From Micromonospora noduli (GTDB lineage Bacteria > Actinomycetota > Actinomycetes > Mycobacteriales > Micromonosporaceae), in the NCBI RefSeq assembly GCF_003264365.1, contig NZ_PYAK01000041.1:1-52432 (forward strand): a DNA stretch of 52,432 bases. The letters run 5' to 3'. Of this stretch, positions 1 through 8,080 are shown piece by piece; position 1 is the stretch's first letter; each line of letters begins with the position of its first letter. The notes below the pieces were generated by a model. That model was not told the origin of the DNA and did no database searches. It was given only the letters and a program-made list of their open reading frames with translations. The position numbers and the translations under genes are program-made.

Positions 1-2
1 AA

Positions 3-1319
3 CGGGGCGGCAACCCCCACGAGGCGGCCCGCCTGTGGGGCCAGGCGATCGACGCGTACGGCCGCGCCGGCGGGGTCGAGCCGCGTGGGCGGGTGACCGC
101 GCTGCTCGGCCTGGGGCGGGCGCTGGCCGTGACGGGCCGGCTGGCCGAGGCGCGGCTACGGCGTGCCGAGGCGATCACCGTCGCCGAGTCCACCGGAGAC
201 CCCCTGCTGATCCAGGAGGCCCTGGCTGGCTTCGACGTGCCCGCCAGTTGGACGCGCAACGACGACGACCTGCTCTCCGGGCACATCGTCCGAGCCGCCG
301 AACACGCCCTGACCGCGCTCGGCCCGATCGGCTCGGCGCAGCGCAGTCGGCTGCTGAGCACCCTCGCGTTGGAGCTGCGCGGCACCACCACCGATCGTGG
401 CCGCCGCGCCGCCGTCGAGGCCGAGACGACCGCCCGCGACATCGGCGACCCCGGGCTGTTGGCCTTCGCGCTCAACGCCCGCTTCATGCACGCCTTCCAC
501 CGCGTCGGTCTTGCCGACGCGCGGGCCCGGATCGGCGTGGAACTGGTCGAGTTGGCCGCCCGGCACCACCTGGTGACCTTCGAGGTGCTCGGCCACCTCG
601 TCCTGGTCCAGGCCAACTGCGCGCTGGCGGACCGGCCCGCCGCCGACGCGCACGCCCGCGCCGCCGACCGCCTCGCCGAACGGTACGAGCTGCCGTTGGT
701 CGGTGTCTTCACCCGGTGGTACGCCGCACTGCGCCTGGCCCTTGACGGCGAGTCGGACGCGGCGGCGCAGGCGTACCGCTCGGCGGCCGACCGGGTGAGC
801 GCCGACAGCATGCCGGGGCTGACCCAGGGGTTGCTCCCGCTGGCCCTGCTCGGCCTGCGGTTGGCCGACACCATCGGCGCCGACCGGCCGACCATCGGGC
901 TCGGCGCTGCCGACCGGCCGACCACGGGGCTCGGCGCTGCCGACTGGGCGGACCTGGACTGGGGGCCGCACGAACCGTGGGTCCGGCCGTTGCTGCTGCT
1001 CGCCGCCGACGACCGGGACGCCGCCGCGGCCGCCCTGCGGGCGCTTCCCGAGGGGCCGCACGATCTGCTGCGTGAGGTGCGGCTCTGCCTCGTCGGTCGG
1101 GCGGCGCGCGCCCTCGACGACCGGGCGACGATGACGCGGGTCCACGCCGAGCTGCTGCCGGCCGTCGACGAGCTGGCCGCCGGCAGTGGGGTGCTCACCG
1201 TCGGCCCGGTGGCCGGGCACCTCGCCGACCTGGCCGCCGCGATGGGCCGGCACGAGGAGGCGGCCGAACACCGTCGTACGGCCCGTGCGGTGACAGCGCG
1301 CGCCCGCGCCACCGCCTGA
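3..1319 (+). CDS. TPR/helical-repeat protein, 5' end outside the window
   Basis: The frame is open from the first bases of the window (it reads RGGNPHEAARLWGQAIDAYG before the first internal GTG at 93), so this is the 3' part of a longer gene. The visible ~438 residues are alanine, leucine and arginine rich and made of paired helices such as LGLGRALAVTGRLAEARLR, typical of TPR arrays at the C-terminus of AfsR/LuxR-type ATPase regulators. No catalytic motif is visible. A short tandem repeat (879-944) sits in the coding region. I infer that it is the C-terminal part of a signal-transduction regulator; without the N-terminus the class cannot be fixed. The antiporter gene follows on the same strand after ~115 bp. 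Confidence 0.7.
   Translation, partial: RGGNPHEAARLWGQAIDAYGRAGGVEPRGRVTALLGLGRALAVTGRLAEARLRRAEAITVAESTGDPLLIQEALAGFDVPASWTRNDDDLLSGHIVRAAEHALTALGPIGSAQRSRLLSTLALELRGTTTDRGRRAAVEAETTARDIGDPGLLAFALNARFMHAFHRVGLADARARIGVELVELAARHHLVTFEVLGHLVLVQANCALADRPAADAHARAADRLAERYELPLVGVFTRWYAALRLALDGESDAAAQAYRSAADRVSADSMPGLTQGLLPLALLGLRLADTIGADRPTIGLGAADRPTTGLGAADWADLDWGPHEPWVRPLLLLAADDRDAAAAALRALPEGPHDLLREVRLCLVGRAARALDDRATMTRVHAELLPAVDELAAGSGVLTVGPVAGHLADLAAAMGRHEEAAEHRRTARAVTARARATA
879..944 (+). repeat. 30-bp tandem repeat, about 2.2 copies, in the TPR gene
   Basis: Units at 879-908 and 909-938 differ at two bases, and a third copy begins at 939. The unit is a multiple of three, so it encodes a repeated ADRPTIGLGA / ADRPTTGLGA decapeptide without a frameshift. 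It probably forms a linker between helical repeats and may vary in length between strains. Confidence 0.85.
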
Positions 1320-1433
1320 CCCTCGCCCGCGGGCACCGCGACTTGCCGGTTTCCGCCGGAACCCACCGGCCGGTGCGGTCAGATGGAACCACCGGCGCGT
1401 CCACCGTCGGCCGTGGTCCGAGGGGGTGTACGC

Positions 1434-3008
1434 GTGGAGGCGCTCATCCTGATCGTGGTGCTCGGCGTCACCGTCCTCGTCGGCACCACCCTCGGCGGTC
1501 GGTACCGGGTCGCCCCGCCGGTCCTGCTCATCGCGTTGGGCGTGCTGCTCGGGCTCACGCCGCCGCTGTCCGAGGTCACCCTGGAACCCGATCTGGTCCT
1601 GCTGATCTTCCTGCCGGCGATCCTGTACCGGGAGAGCCTCACCATCAGCCTGCGGGAGATCCGGGCCAACCTGCCGGTGATCGGGTTGCTCGCCGTGGTG
1701 CTGGTGGTGCTCACCATGGTCACTGTGTCGTTCGCCGCGCAGGCGTTCGGGGTGAACCCCGCTGCCGCCTGGGTGCTCGGCGCGGTCCTCGCGCCGACCG
1801 ACGCCGCCGCGGTCACCGGCCTGGCCAAGCGGTTGCCCCGTAAGCTGCTCACCACCCTGCACGCGGAGAGCCTGATCAACGACGGCACCGCGCTGGTGGT
1901 CTTCGCGGTGGCAGTGGGTCTGCTCAGCCACAGCGCCAGGCCGGGCGTGCTGGGCATCGGTGAGGAGTTCGTCGGCGCCAGCGTCGGGGGCGTGGTCGCC
2001 GGTCTGCTGGTGGGGGCCGCCGTGGTGCTGATCCGCAAGCGGCTCGACGATCCGTTGCGCGAGGGCGCGCTCAGCGTGCTGACCCCGTTCGGCGCCTTCC
2101 TGCTCGCCGACGCGGTGCACGCCAGCGGTGTGCTGGCGGTGGTGGTCGCCGGCCTGGTGCTGGCCTACGCCGGCCCACGGGTGATCCGCGCCCGGTCCCG
2201 GGTGCTGGCGTACGCGTTCTGGGACCTCTCCACGTTTCTGATCAACGGCGGGTTGTTCGTCCTGCTCGGCACGCAGATTCCCCGCTCGGTGCGGAGCATC
2301 ACCAGCACCTCGCCCGAGCGGGCGCTGCTGATCGTGCTGGTGGTCACCCTGGTCGTGATCGGCACCCGCCTGCTCTTCGTCTACCTGACCGCGCAGTCGG
2401 CGCGGCTGCGGCGCCGGCGGATAACGGACCCGAGCCAGGGGCCGTCCGCCTGGCGGGTGGGGACCGTCGCGGGCTGGTCCGGTTTCCGGGGCGCGGTCTC
2501 GCTGGCCGCCGCCCTGGCCGTCCCGACGGTGATGGTCGACGGTCAACCGGTGGTCGAACGGGATCTGATCATCTTCGTCACCGCGCTGGTGATCGTGCTG
2601 ATCATGCTGCTTCAGGGCACCACCCTGCCGTTGGTCGTGCGCTGGGCCGGGCTGAGCGGCGACCCGGAACGCGTCGACGAGGCCCGCAACGCCCGGCGGC
2701 GGGCCACCGAGGTGGGCCTGGCCGCTCTTCCCCAGGTCGCCGCGGAGATCGGTGCCCAGAATGAATCGGTGCGTCGGCTGGAAGCCGAGTACCGGCGGCA
2801 TCTGGAGGACCTCGACGAGAGCGGTGGGAGCACCGCCGAGGAGCGCCGCCTGGAACGCCGACTGCGCCTCGGCGTTCTCGCCCACAAGAGGCGGGAGGTC
2901 ACCCGGCTGCGCGACAACCGGGAGATCGACGACCTGGTGCTCCAGGAACTTCAGTCCGCGCTGGACAACGAGGAGATCCGGCTGCTGGGGCGCGGGCCCA
3001 ACGAGTGA
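1434..3008 (+). CDS. Na+/H+ antiporter, CPA1 (NhaP/NHE) family
   Basis: This 524-residue membrane antiporter exchanges cytoplasmic Na+ or K+ for external protons. The first ~400 residues are about twelve hydrophobic segments. The ion-binding Asn-Asp pair is visible as ESLINDGTALVVF (N149-D150), and a conserved late motif GFRGAVSLAAALAVP follows. The last ~110 residues are charged and helical, a cytoplasmic regulatory tail. I place the start at the GTG at 1434, which has GAGGGGG a few bases upstream; an in-frame ATG at 1383 would add 17 residues unlike a membrane protein start. The gene converges on the ABC importer with a 28-bp gap. The family is clear; the ion preference is not. Confidence 0.9.
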   Translation: MEALILIVVLGVTVLVGTTLGGRYRVAPPVLLIALGVLLGLTPPLSEVTLEPDLVLLIFLPAILYRESLTISLREIRANLPVIGLLAVVLVVLTMVTVSFAAQAFGVNPAAAWVLGAVLAPTDAAAVTGLAKRLPRKLLTTLHAESLINDGTALVVFAVAVGLLSHSARPGVLGIGEEFVGASVGGVVAGLLVGAAVVLIRKRLDDPLREGALSVLTPFGAFLLADAVHASGVLAVVVAGLVLAYAGPRVIRARSRVLAYAFWDLSTFLINGGLFVLLGTQIPRSVRSITSTSPERALLIVLVVTLVVIGTRLLFVYLTAQSARLRRRRITDPSQGPSAWRVGTVAGWSGFRGAVSLAAALAVPTVMVDGQPVVERDLIIFVTALVIVLIMLLQGTTLPLVVRWAGLSGDPERVDEARNARRRATEVGLAALPQVAAEIGAQNESVRRLEAEYRRHLEDLDESGGSTAEERRLERRLRLGVLAHKRREVTRLRDNREIDDLVLQELQSALDNEEIRLLGRGPNE

Positions 3009-3036
3009 CCGCCGGCAACCCGTCGGGCCGCGCGGC

Positions 3037-3780
3037 TCAGAGCACCTGGTCGAGGAAACGGCGAAGCCGCGGATGCTCGGCCCGCTCGAAGATCGCCTCG
3101 GGTGGGCCGGCCTCCAGCACCACGCCCCGGTCCATGAAGGCGACGGTGTCGGCGACCTGCCGGGCGAAGCCCATCTCGTGGGTCACCACCACCATGGTCA
3201 TGCCGGCGGCGGACAGGTCGGCCATCACCCCGAGGACGCCCTTGACCAACTCCGGGTCGAGCGCCGAGGTGGCCTCGTCGAAGAGCATCACCTCGGGCCG
3301 CAGCGCCAGCGCGCGGGCGATCGCCACCCGCTGCTGTTGACCACCGGAGAGCTGCGCCGGCCGGGAGTTCGCCTTGCCGGCCAGCCCCACCAGCTCCAAC
3401 TGGGCCCGGGCGACGGTCTCCGCCTCGTCCGCACCGAGCTTGCGCAGCCGCCGCAGCGCCAGCGTGACGTTGCGCAGCACGCTCATGTGCGGAAAGAGGT
3501 TGAACTGCTGGAACACCATGCCCACCCGCTGCCGCAGCGCGTCCGGGTCGTCGCCCAGCACGCTGCGCCCGTCCAGCAGCACGTCGCCCCGGTCCGGTTC
3601 GATCAGCCGGTTGATGGTGCGCAGCAGTGTGGACTTGCCCGACCCGGACGGCCCGATGACGCAGGCCGTCGCGCCTCGCGGCACCGAGAGGTCGACGCCG
3701 CGCAGCACCCGGTTCGGTCCGAAGGCGAGGTGCACGTCGCGTACGTCGAGGCTGACCGAGGTCGTCGTGGCGGTGGTCAT
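3037..3780 (-). CDS. Polar amino-acid ABC transporter, ATP-binding protein
   Basis: This 247-residue ATPase drives the importer encoded just upstream. It has Walker A GPSGSGKST (residues 43-51), a Q-loop (VFQQFNLFPH), the signature LSGGQQQR, Walker B VMLFDEAT and the switch VVVTHEMGF, all in the order and spelling of the GlnQ/HisP/TcyC subfamily. Its ATG overlaps the permease stop as ATGA, so the two are translationally coupled. It is the third gene of the binding protein-permease-ATPase operon. The leader peptide ahead of that operon makes cystine or another sulfur amino acid the favoured substrate, but this is inference. Confidence 0.95.
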   Translation of the reverse strand: MTTATTTSVSLDVRDVHLAFGPNRVLRGVDLSVPRGATACVIGPSGSGKSTLLRTINRLIEPDRGDVLLDGRSVLGDDPDALRQRVGMVFQQFNLFPHMSVLRNVTLALRRLRKLGADEAETVARAQLELVGLAGKANSRPAQLSGGQQQRVAIARALALRPEVMLFDEATSALDPELVKGVLGVMADLSAAGMTMVVVTHEMGFARQVADTVAFMDRGVVLEAGPPEAIFERAEHPRLRRFLDQVL

Positions 3781-4550
3781 CGCCGATCTCCTTCCGTCGC
3801 GGCGTACGACGCGATGTCGTCGTCCTCTTCGGTCGACGCGGTGGCCGGCCGGCCGTTGCGCAGCCGCCGGTCGATCCAGTTCACGACGTGCGTCAGCGGG
3901 ACCGTCAACGCCAGGTAGCAGAGCCCCGCCAGCAGCAGCGCCGACTCGTTGCCGGTGGTGGCCGCGTAGTCCTGCCCGATCCGGAACAGCTCCCGCTGGC
4001 TGGCCACCAGGCCGAGGAAGTAGACCAGGCTGGAGTCCTTGATCAGTGCGATGAGCTGGTTCACCCAGGCCGGCAGCACCCGCCGGATGCCCTGCGGAAT
4101 GATCACCAGCCGCATCGCGTCGGCCCAGGAGAAGCCGAGCGCCCGGGCGCCCTCCAACTGGGCGGCCTCCACCGACTGGATGCCCGAGCGGAAGATCTCT
4201 CCGATGTACGCGGCGGCGATGAGCGACAGCGCCAGGATGCCCAACGGGTAGGGATCCGGCCCCCAGACCTGCATGCCCAGCGGGGCCAGCCCGACGCCGA
4301 TCAGCAGGATCGTCGCCGCGGCCGGCAGCCCCCGGAACACGTCGGTGTAGACCCGCGCCGGCCAGCGCAGCCAGCGGCTGCGGGAAATCCCGGCGACGGC
4401 CAGCAGCAGGCCCAGCACCGAGCCGAGCAGGGCGGCGGAGACCGCCAGGATCAGCGTGTTGGGCAACCCGACGGTCAGCATCTCGGGCAGCGCCTCGCGC
4501 ATCGCGTCCCAGTCGAAGAAGGTCTCCCACAGGGTGCTCAACGGATCCAT
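3777..4550 (-). CDS. Polar amino-acid ABC transporter, permease
   Basis: This 257-residue inner-membrane protein is of the HisM/GlnP/TcyB type. It has about five hydrophobic segments and the EAA-loop region around VEAAQLEGARALGFSWADAM, where the ATPase docks. The ATG at 4550 has a strong GGAGGAGGAG ribosome-binding site. It ends in a four-base overlap with the ATPase gene and follows the binding-protein gene by ~40 bp. The C-terminal ~25 residues are charged and probably cytoplasmic. A single permease gene implies a homodimeric channel. Confidence 0.93.
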   Translation of the reverse strand: MDPLSTLWETFFDWDAMREALPEMLTVGLPNTLILAVSAALLGSVLGLLLAVAGISRSRWLRWPARVYTDVFRGLPAAATILLIGVGLAPLGMQVWGPDPYPLGILALSLIAAAYIGEIFRSGIQSVEAAQLEGARALGFSWADAMRLVIIPQGIRRVLPAWVNQLIALIKDSSLVYFLGLVASQRELFRIGQDYAATTGNESALLLAGLCYLALTVPLTHVVNWIDRRLRNGRPATASTEEDDDIASYAATEGDRR

Positions 4551-4589
4551 CGGTGGCTCCTCCTCCCGCCCTGCTCGCTCGTCACCGGC

Positions 4590-5495
4590 TCAGGACGCGG
4601 TCGACGCGGACGCCGACGGCACGGCCGTAGCGGACGCCGACGGCGCGGTCGACGCGGACGGGGCCTTCACAGTGCCGCTGCCCGGTGTGAAGTCCGCCGG
4701 GATCGGCCGGCCCGGGTAGTACTGCGCCTGCAACCGGCTCCAGGTGCCATCGGCGATGACCTCGTCGAGGCCCTTGTTCAGCGCCTCGCGCAGCTTGTCG
4801 TTCCCCTTGGCCACGGCGTACGCGGTAGGTGCCGGGCTGAGCTGCTTGGCCGCCACGGTGATCTTGCCGTTGCTGTCGGTGGCCGACTTCTCGCCGATCT
4901 CCGCCGGGGCGATCCAGGCGTCGGCGGTGCCCGCCTTGAGCTGGTTGATCGCGCCGTTGTAGTCGGGCACCCGCACCGGGTTGAGCTGCTTGCCGGTGGC
5001 GTAGTCGTCCTGGACGGTGCCCTGCACCACCACGACCCGCTTGCCGGCGAGCTGGTCGAAGCCGGTGATCGGCGAGCCGGCCGGGACGTCCAGGCCGAAG
5101 TAGCCGAAGTCGTAGCCGTTGCCGAAGTCGACGGTCTTCCTGCGGGCCTCGGTGATGGTGATCGAGGAACTGCCCACGTCGAACTTGCGGTTGTTGACCT
5201 GGCTGAGCAGCGCGGAGAAGTCGGTGCCGACGAACTCGACAGTGAGACCGAGCTTGCCGGCCACGGCGGTCAGCAGGTCGTTGTCGAAGCCGGTGAACTT
5301 GCCGTCCTTGAGGTACACGTTCGGCGGGGCGTCGGTCAGCGTTCCGGCGCGCAGCACGCCGGCCTGGGCCAGGCCGTACGGGTTGGCGGTGGCGTCGGAC
5401 GAGCTGTCGTCGCCGCAGGCGGTGAGGGCGGTGGCGGCCAGGATCGTGGCCGCGCCCAGGGCGGCGGCGCGGGTCAGGGCAGGAAGGAATCGCAC
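4590..5495 (-). CDS. Amino-acid ABC transporter, substrate-binding lipoprotein
   Basis: This 301-residue family 3 extracellular solute-binding protein captures the substrate for the permease. A signal peptide ends in the lipobox LTAC, so the mature protein starts at a lipidated Cys near residue 27. The body carries GKFTGFDNDLLTAVAGKLG and WSRLQAQYYPG, typical of cystine, glutamine and arginine binders. The GTG start at 5495 has GGAGA upstream. The last ~25 residues are a Ser/Ala/Pro/Thr tail (SASTAPSASATAVPSASAS) encoded by repetitive DNA, probably an unstructured extension. Expression is probably set by the leader peptide ~100 nt upstream. Confidence 0.93.
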   Translation of the reverse strand: MRFLPALTRAAALGAATILAATALTACGDDSSSDATANPYGLAQAGVLRAGTLTDAPPNVYLKDGKFTGFDNDLLTAVAGKLGLTVEFVGTDFSALLSQVNNRKFDVGSSSITITEARRKTVDFGNGYDFGYFGLDVPAGSPITGFDQLAGKRVVVVQGTVQDDYATGKQLNPVRVPDYNGAINQLKAGTADAWIAPAEIGEKSATDSNGKITVAAKQLSPAPTAYAVAKGNDKLREALNKGLDEVIADGTWSRLQAQYYPGRPIPADFTPGSGTVKAPSASTAPSASATAVPSASASTAS

Positions 5496-5519
5496 GGGTG
5501 TCTCCGAAGGGTGGTGTCT

Positions 5520-5563
5520 CGGCGCGCACGGACGTGCGCCACCGACGGTGCGCCCGATGGGCG
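5520..5563 (-). promoter_or_regulatory. Hairpins between leader peptide and ABC operon
   Basis: Two short inverted repeats lie between the leader-peptide stop and the binding-protein start: cgccc-gat-gggcg at 5551-5563, and an imperfect GC-rich stem at 5521-5540 just before the ribosome-binding site. Such structures could couple ribosome progress on the leader to expression of the operon. There is no clear U-tract, so translational control is as likely as termination. The functional link is inferred. Confidence 0.35.
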
Positions 5564-5595
5564 TACCGGTGGGAAAGGAGCTCGGGAAGGGGGTG

Positions 5596-5736
5596 CTAGA
5601 GCGCGGTGCCGCGACGACAGGCGGCGCTGCACATTCGCATCATGTCCACGTGCCGTCGCCGGATCAGTGCGGGCGAGGGTCGACCGGTGCGGGAGTCCGC
5701 GACGTCGGTCGGTGGGGTGGTGCTGAGGATGCGCAT
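5596..5736 (-). CDS. Short leader peptide with RRHVD and CSAAC, upstream of ABC importer
   Basis: This 46-residue ORF starts at an ATG with a good GGGAGAACC ribosome-binding site and ends ~100 nt before the binding-protein gene on the same strand. Its C-terminal half reads LIRRRHVDMMRMCSAACRRG. From memory this resembles the actinobacterial 'putative leader peptide' family (RRHVDL...SSAIC-type endings), found upstream of sulfur-related and transporter operons and thought to sense cysteine through Cys codons. The peptide itself is probably not the product; its translation is the signal. The start is not certain: the frame is open further upstream, but those residues look non-coding. Confidence 0.65.
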   Translation of the reverse strand: MRILSTTPPTDVADSRTGRPSPALIRRRHVDMMRMCSAACRRGTAL

Positions 5737-5966
5737 GGTTCTCCCGGGTCTGTGCTGACCTGGGTGCCAGGCCACGCTTGCACCGACGTCCTGCCGGTGC
5801 CTGGTCTTCACCCGGGGCACCCCACCGCGGAGGAGGGTTGCCGGCCAGCGAGCCGGGGCTTCGCGCTGGCGCTCATGACCTGCGCCGAGGCTAGCAGCAG
5901 GAACGGGTGGATCGTCCAGTCGTTATGACCACGCTCACTGTGCGCGACGGACCGTCGACTCGCAGG
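5737..5966. other. Intergenic region with probable promoter for the ABC operon
   Basis: This stretch carries no convincing gene. On the minus strand a TAGCCT hexamer (5893-5888) resembles an actinobacterial -10 element and would start a transcript that first reads the leader peptide. No good -35 is seen. Confidence 0.35.
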
Positions 5967-7940
5967 TCAGCCGGCGTGCACGTGCGGTCGACGGTGCGGG
6001 TCGGGCTCCTGGCGGCGCAGGATCTCCCGGGTCACCGAGGCGATGGCGCCCTGTCCGAACGCCAGGTAGCGCAGGAAGTTGCGGGTTGGGCCGCCCTCGG
6101 ACCACTCGAAGTAGATGTGGGGGCGCCGACGGCTGCGGTCGCGGATCTCCAGCAACAGAGCGGCGAGCGCGGTGGGCACCGACGAGCTGGCCAGGCTGAG
6201 CACCGGGAAGCGGTCGTCGGCCACGCTGCCCCGGACCAGCAGCTCCGTCTCGAAGTCGGAGGGGTCGGTGACAGTGACCTCGACGAAGATGACGTCGCCG
6301 TCGTTGGGGAAGTCGTTGTCCGCCATGGTCTGGGCCAGCTTGGCGCGGTACTCCGCCTCGTCGCGGCGGTCGGGTTCGTGTGCGATGAGGCGGATCCGTC
6401 GTCCGGCGCGTTCGTCGATCATCCGGGCCGCGGCGTGGTCCAGTTCGACATGGTCGACGCGCAGCTCGTAGGCCCGCATCAGCCGGGACAGCACCGACAC
6501 CAGGATGATCCCGCCGATGAAACAGGCCGCGATCTTGACGCCGCTCGGGCGCTCCACCACGTTCGCCACTGTGGTGTAGACGAAGATCACCGCGATGACT
6601 CCGAACGCGATGGTGCGACCGCGCTGACGCTGCCGCTGCGCCGCGAGCGTCACCGCTGTCGCGGCCGAGGTGATCAACACCAGGACCCCGGTGGCGTACG
6701 CGCCACCCTGCGCGTCCACGCTGGCCTCGAAAACGATCGTGATCAGGAACGCCACGGCGGTGAAGACCAGCACCAGCGGCCGGACGGCTCGGGCCCAGGT
6801 CGGCGCCATGCCGTAGCGGGGCAGGTAGCGCGGCACGAGGTTGAGCAGACCAGCCATCGCCGATGCCCCGGCGAACCAGAGGATTCCGATGGTGGACAGG
6901 TCGTAGACGGTGCCGAACACCTCGCCGAGGTGGGCGTGTGCCAGGTAGGCCAGCGCGCGCCCGTTCGCCGGCCCGCCCGGCTGGAAGGCCTCCGGCGGAA
7001 TGAGCACGGTGGTCGTCACGCTGCTGGTGATCAGGAAGACGCTCATGATCACCGCTGCGGTGGTGAGCAGCCGGCGGGCGCCACGGATCCGGCCCAGCGG
7101 TCGTGCCTCCGAGTCCTGCGGGTCACCCCGTACGCTCGGCATGACCGCCACCCCGGTCTCGAAGCCGGACAGGCCCAACGCCAGCTTCGGAAAGACCAAC
7201 AGCGACAGCCCGACCACCAGCCACGGATCGCCGTGCCCGGTGGTCAGCATGGTGGTCCAGTCGCCGACCGCGCTCGGGTGCGTCGCCACCCGCCACAGCG
7301 CGTCGGCCACCACCACCGCGTTCAGCGTCAGGTAGACCGCGACGAGGACGACGGCGATCCCGATGGCCTCGGTGAATCCCTTGAGGAACACCGCGCCCAG
7401 CAGCGACACCAGCAGCAGCGTGACCAGCACCTCGTGACCCTTGAGCCCGCTCGGCCAGAACGGGTTCTCGTCGATGTGCGCCGTCGCGTCGGCGGCCGAG
7501 AGGGTGATGGTGATGATGAAGTCGGTGGCCGCGAAACCGAGCAGCACCAGCACCAGCAACTTGCCCGGCCAGTAGCTCAGCAGGCGTACCAGCATCGCGA
7601 TGGAACCCTCACCGTGCGGGCTCTCCACCGCCACCCGCCGGTAGACCGGCAACGCCCCCAGCAGGGTCACCAGCACCAGCACCAGGGTCGCCACCGGTGA
7701 GAGCGCCCCGGCGGCCAGCGCCGCGATGCCGGGCTGGTAACCCAACGTGGAGAAGTAGTCGACCCCGGTCAGGCACATCACCTTCCACCACGGGTGGTGC
7801 CGGTGCTCCGGCGGCCGCCCGTGCGGCCCCGGGTGCTGCACGGCCTGGTCCGAGCCGGCGTCGAGCAGCCACCCCCGCAACCGGCCGCCGCGTCTGTCGA
7901 CAGTCACCGGCGCGTCCCCCGTCATCCCGCCCACGGTCAC
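5967..7940 (-). CDS. APC superfamily permease with C-terminal cytoplasmic domain
   Basis: This large 657-residue transporter begins, after a ~50-residue polar N-terminus, with WWKVMCLTGVDYFSTLGYQ, the first helix of an APC-fold permease in which the DYFSTLGYQPG break resembles the substrate-binding unwound helix. About twelve membrane segments follow to roughly residue 480. The remaining ~170 residues are soluble (RVDHVELDHAAARMIDER...) and may be regulatory, as in KUP/KimA-type K+ transporters and related permeases. The substrate cannot be read from the sequence. The GTG at 7940 has no clear ribosome-binding site; an in-frame ATG at 7925 is an equally good start. It stands alone between the ABC operon and corA. 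Confidence 0.85.
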   Translation of the reverse strand: MTVGGMTGDAPVTVDRRGGRLRGWLLDAGSDQAVQHPGPHGRPPEHRHHPWWKVMCLTGVDYFSTLGYQPGIAALAAGALSPVATLVLVLVTLLGALPVYRRVAVESPHGEGSIAMLVRLLSYWPGKLLVLVLLGFAATDFIITITLSAADATAHIDENPFWPSGLKGHEVLVTLLLVSLLGAVFLKGFTEAIGIAVVLVAVYLTLNAVVVADALWRVATHPSAVGDWTTMLTTGHGDPWLVVGLSLLVFPKLALGLSGFETGVAVMPSVRGDPQDSEARPLGRIRGARRLLTTAAVIMSVFLITSSVTTTVLIPPEAFQPGGPANGRALAYLAHAHLGEVFGTVYDLSTIGILWFAGASAMAGLLNLVPRYLPRYGMAPTWARAVRPLVLVFTAVAFLITIVFEASVDAQGGAYATGVLVLITSAATAVTLAAQRQRQRGRTIAFGVIAVIFVYTTVANVVERPSGVKIAACFIGGIILVSVLSRLMRAYELRVDHVELDHAAARMIDERAGRRIRLIAHEPDRRDEAEYRAKLAQTMADNDFPNDGDVIFVEVTVTDPSDFETELLVRGSVADDRFPVLSLASSSVPTALAALLLEIRDRSRRRPHIYFEWSEGGPTRNFLRYLAFGQGAIASVTREILRRQEPDPHRRPHVHAG

Positions 7941-8080
7941 CGTGAGTATCCGCCCGACGGGCCGCCCCCGTCCGCCGGTGCGCGGAACCCAGCCGACGCC
8001 ACGGCGGGTTTCAGGGCCCAGGACAGGGGGGAAGCAGCGCCCCGGGCTGGATGGGACGGCACCGGGGGAGGGGACAGGGC

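Noticed and set aside
156..2885. Long open frame of ~900 codons on the minus strand
   Set aside because: It covers the TPR and antiporter genes, has low-complexity Gly/Gln/His-rich sequence and no family signature. It is a GC-driven shadow.
3888..7700. Long plus-strand frames opposite the ABC operon and the APC permease
   Set aside because: They are composed of repeated Arg/Gly/Gln residues with no motif, and mirror the codon bias of the real genes.
5967..7940. Assigning the APC permease to KimA K+ transporters
   Set aside because: The N-terminal motif differs from the KimA helix I remember, so only the superfamily is given.
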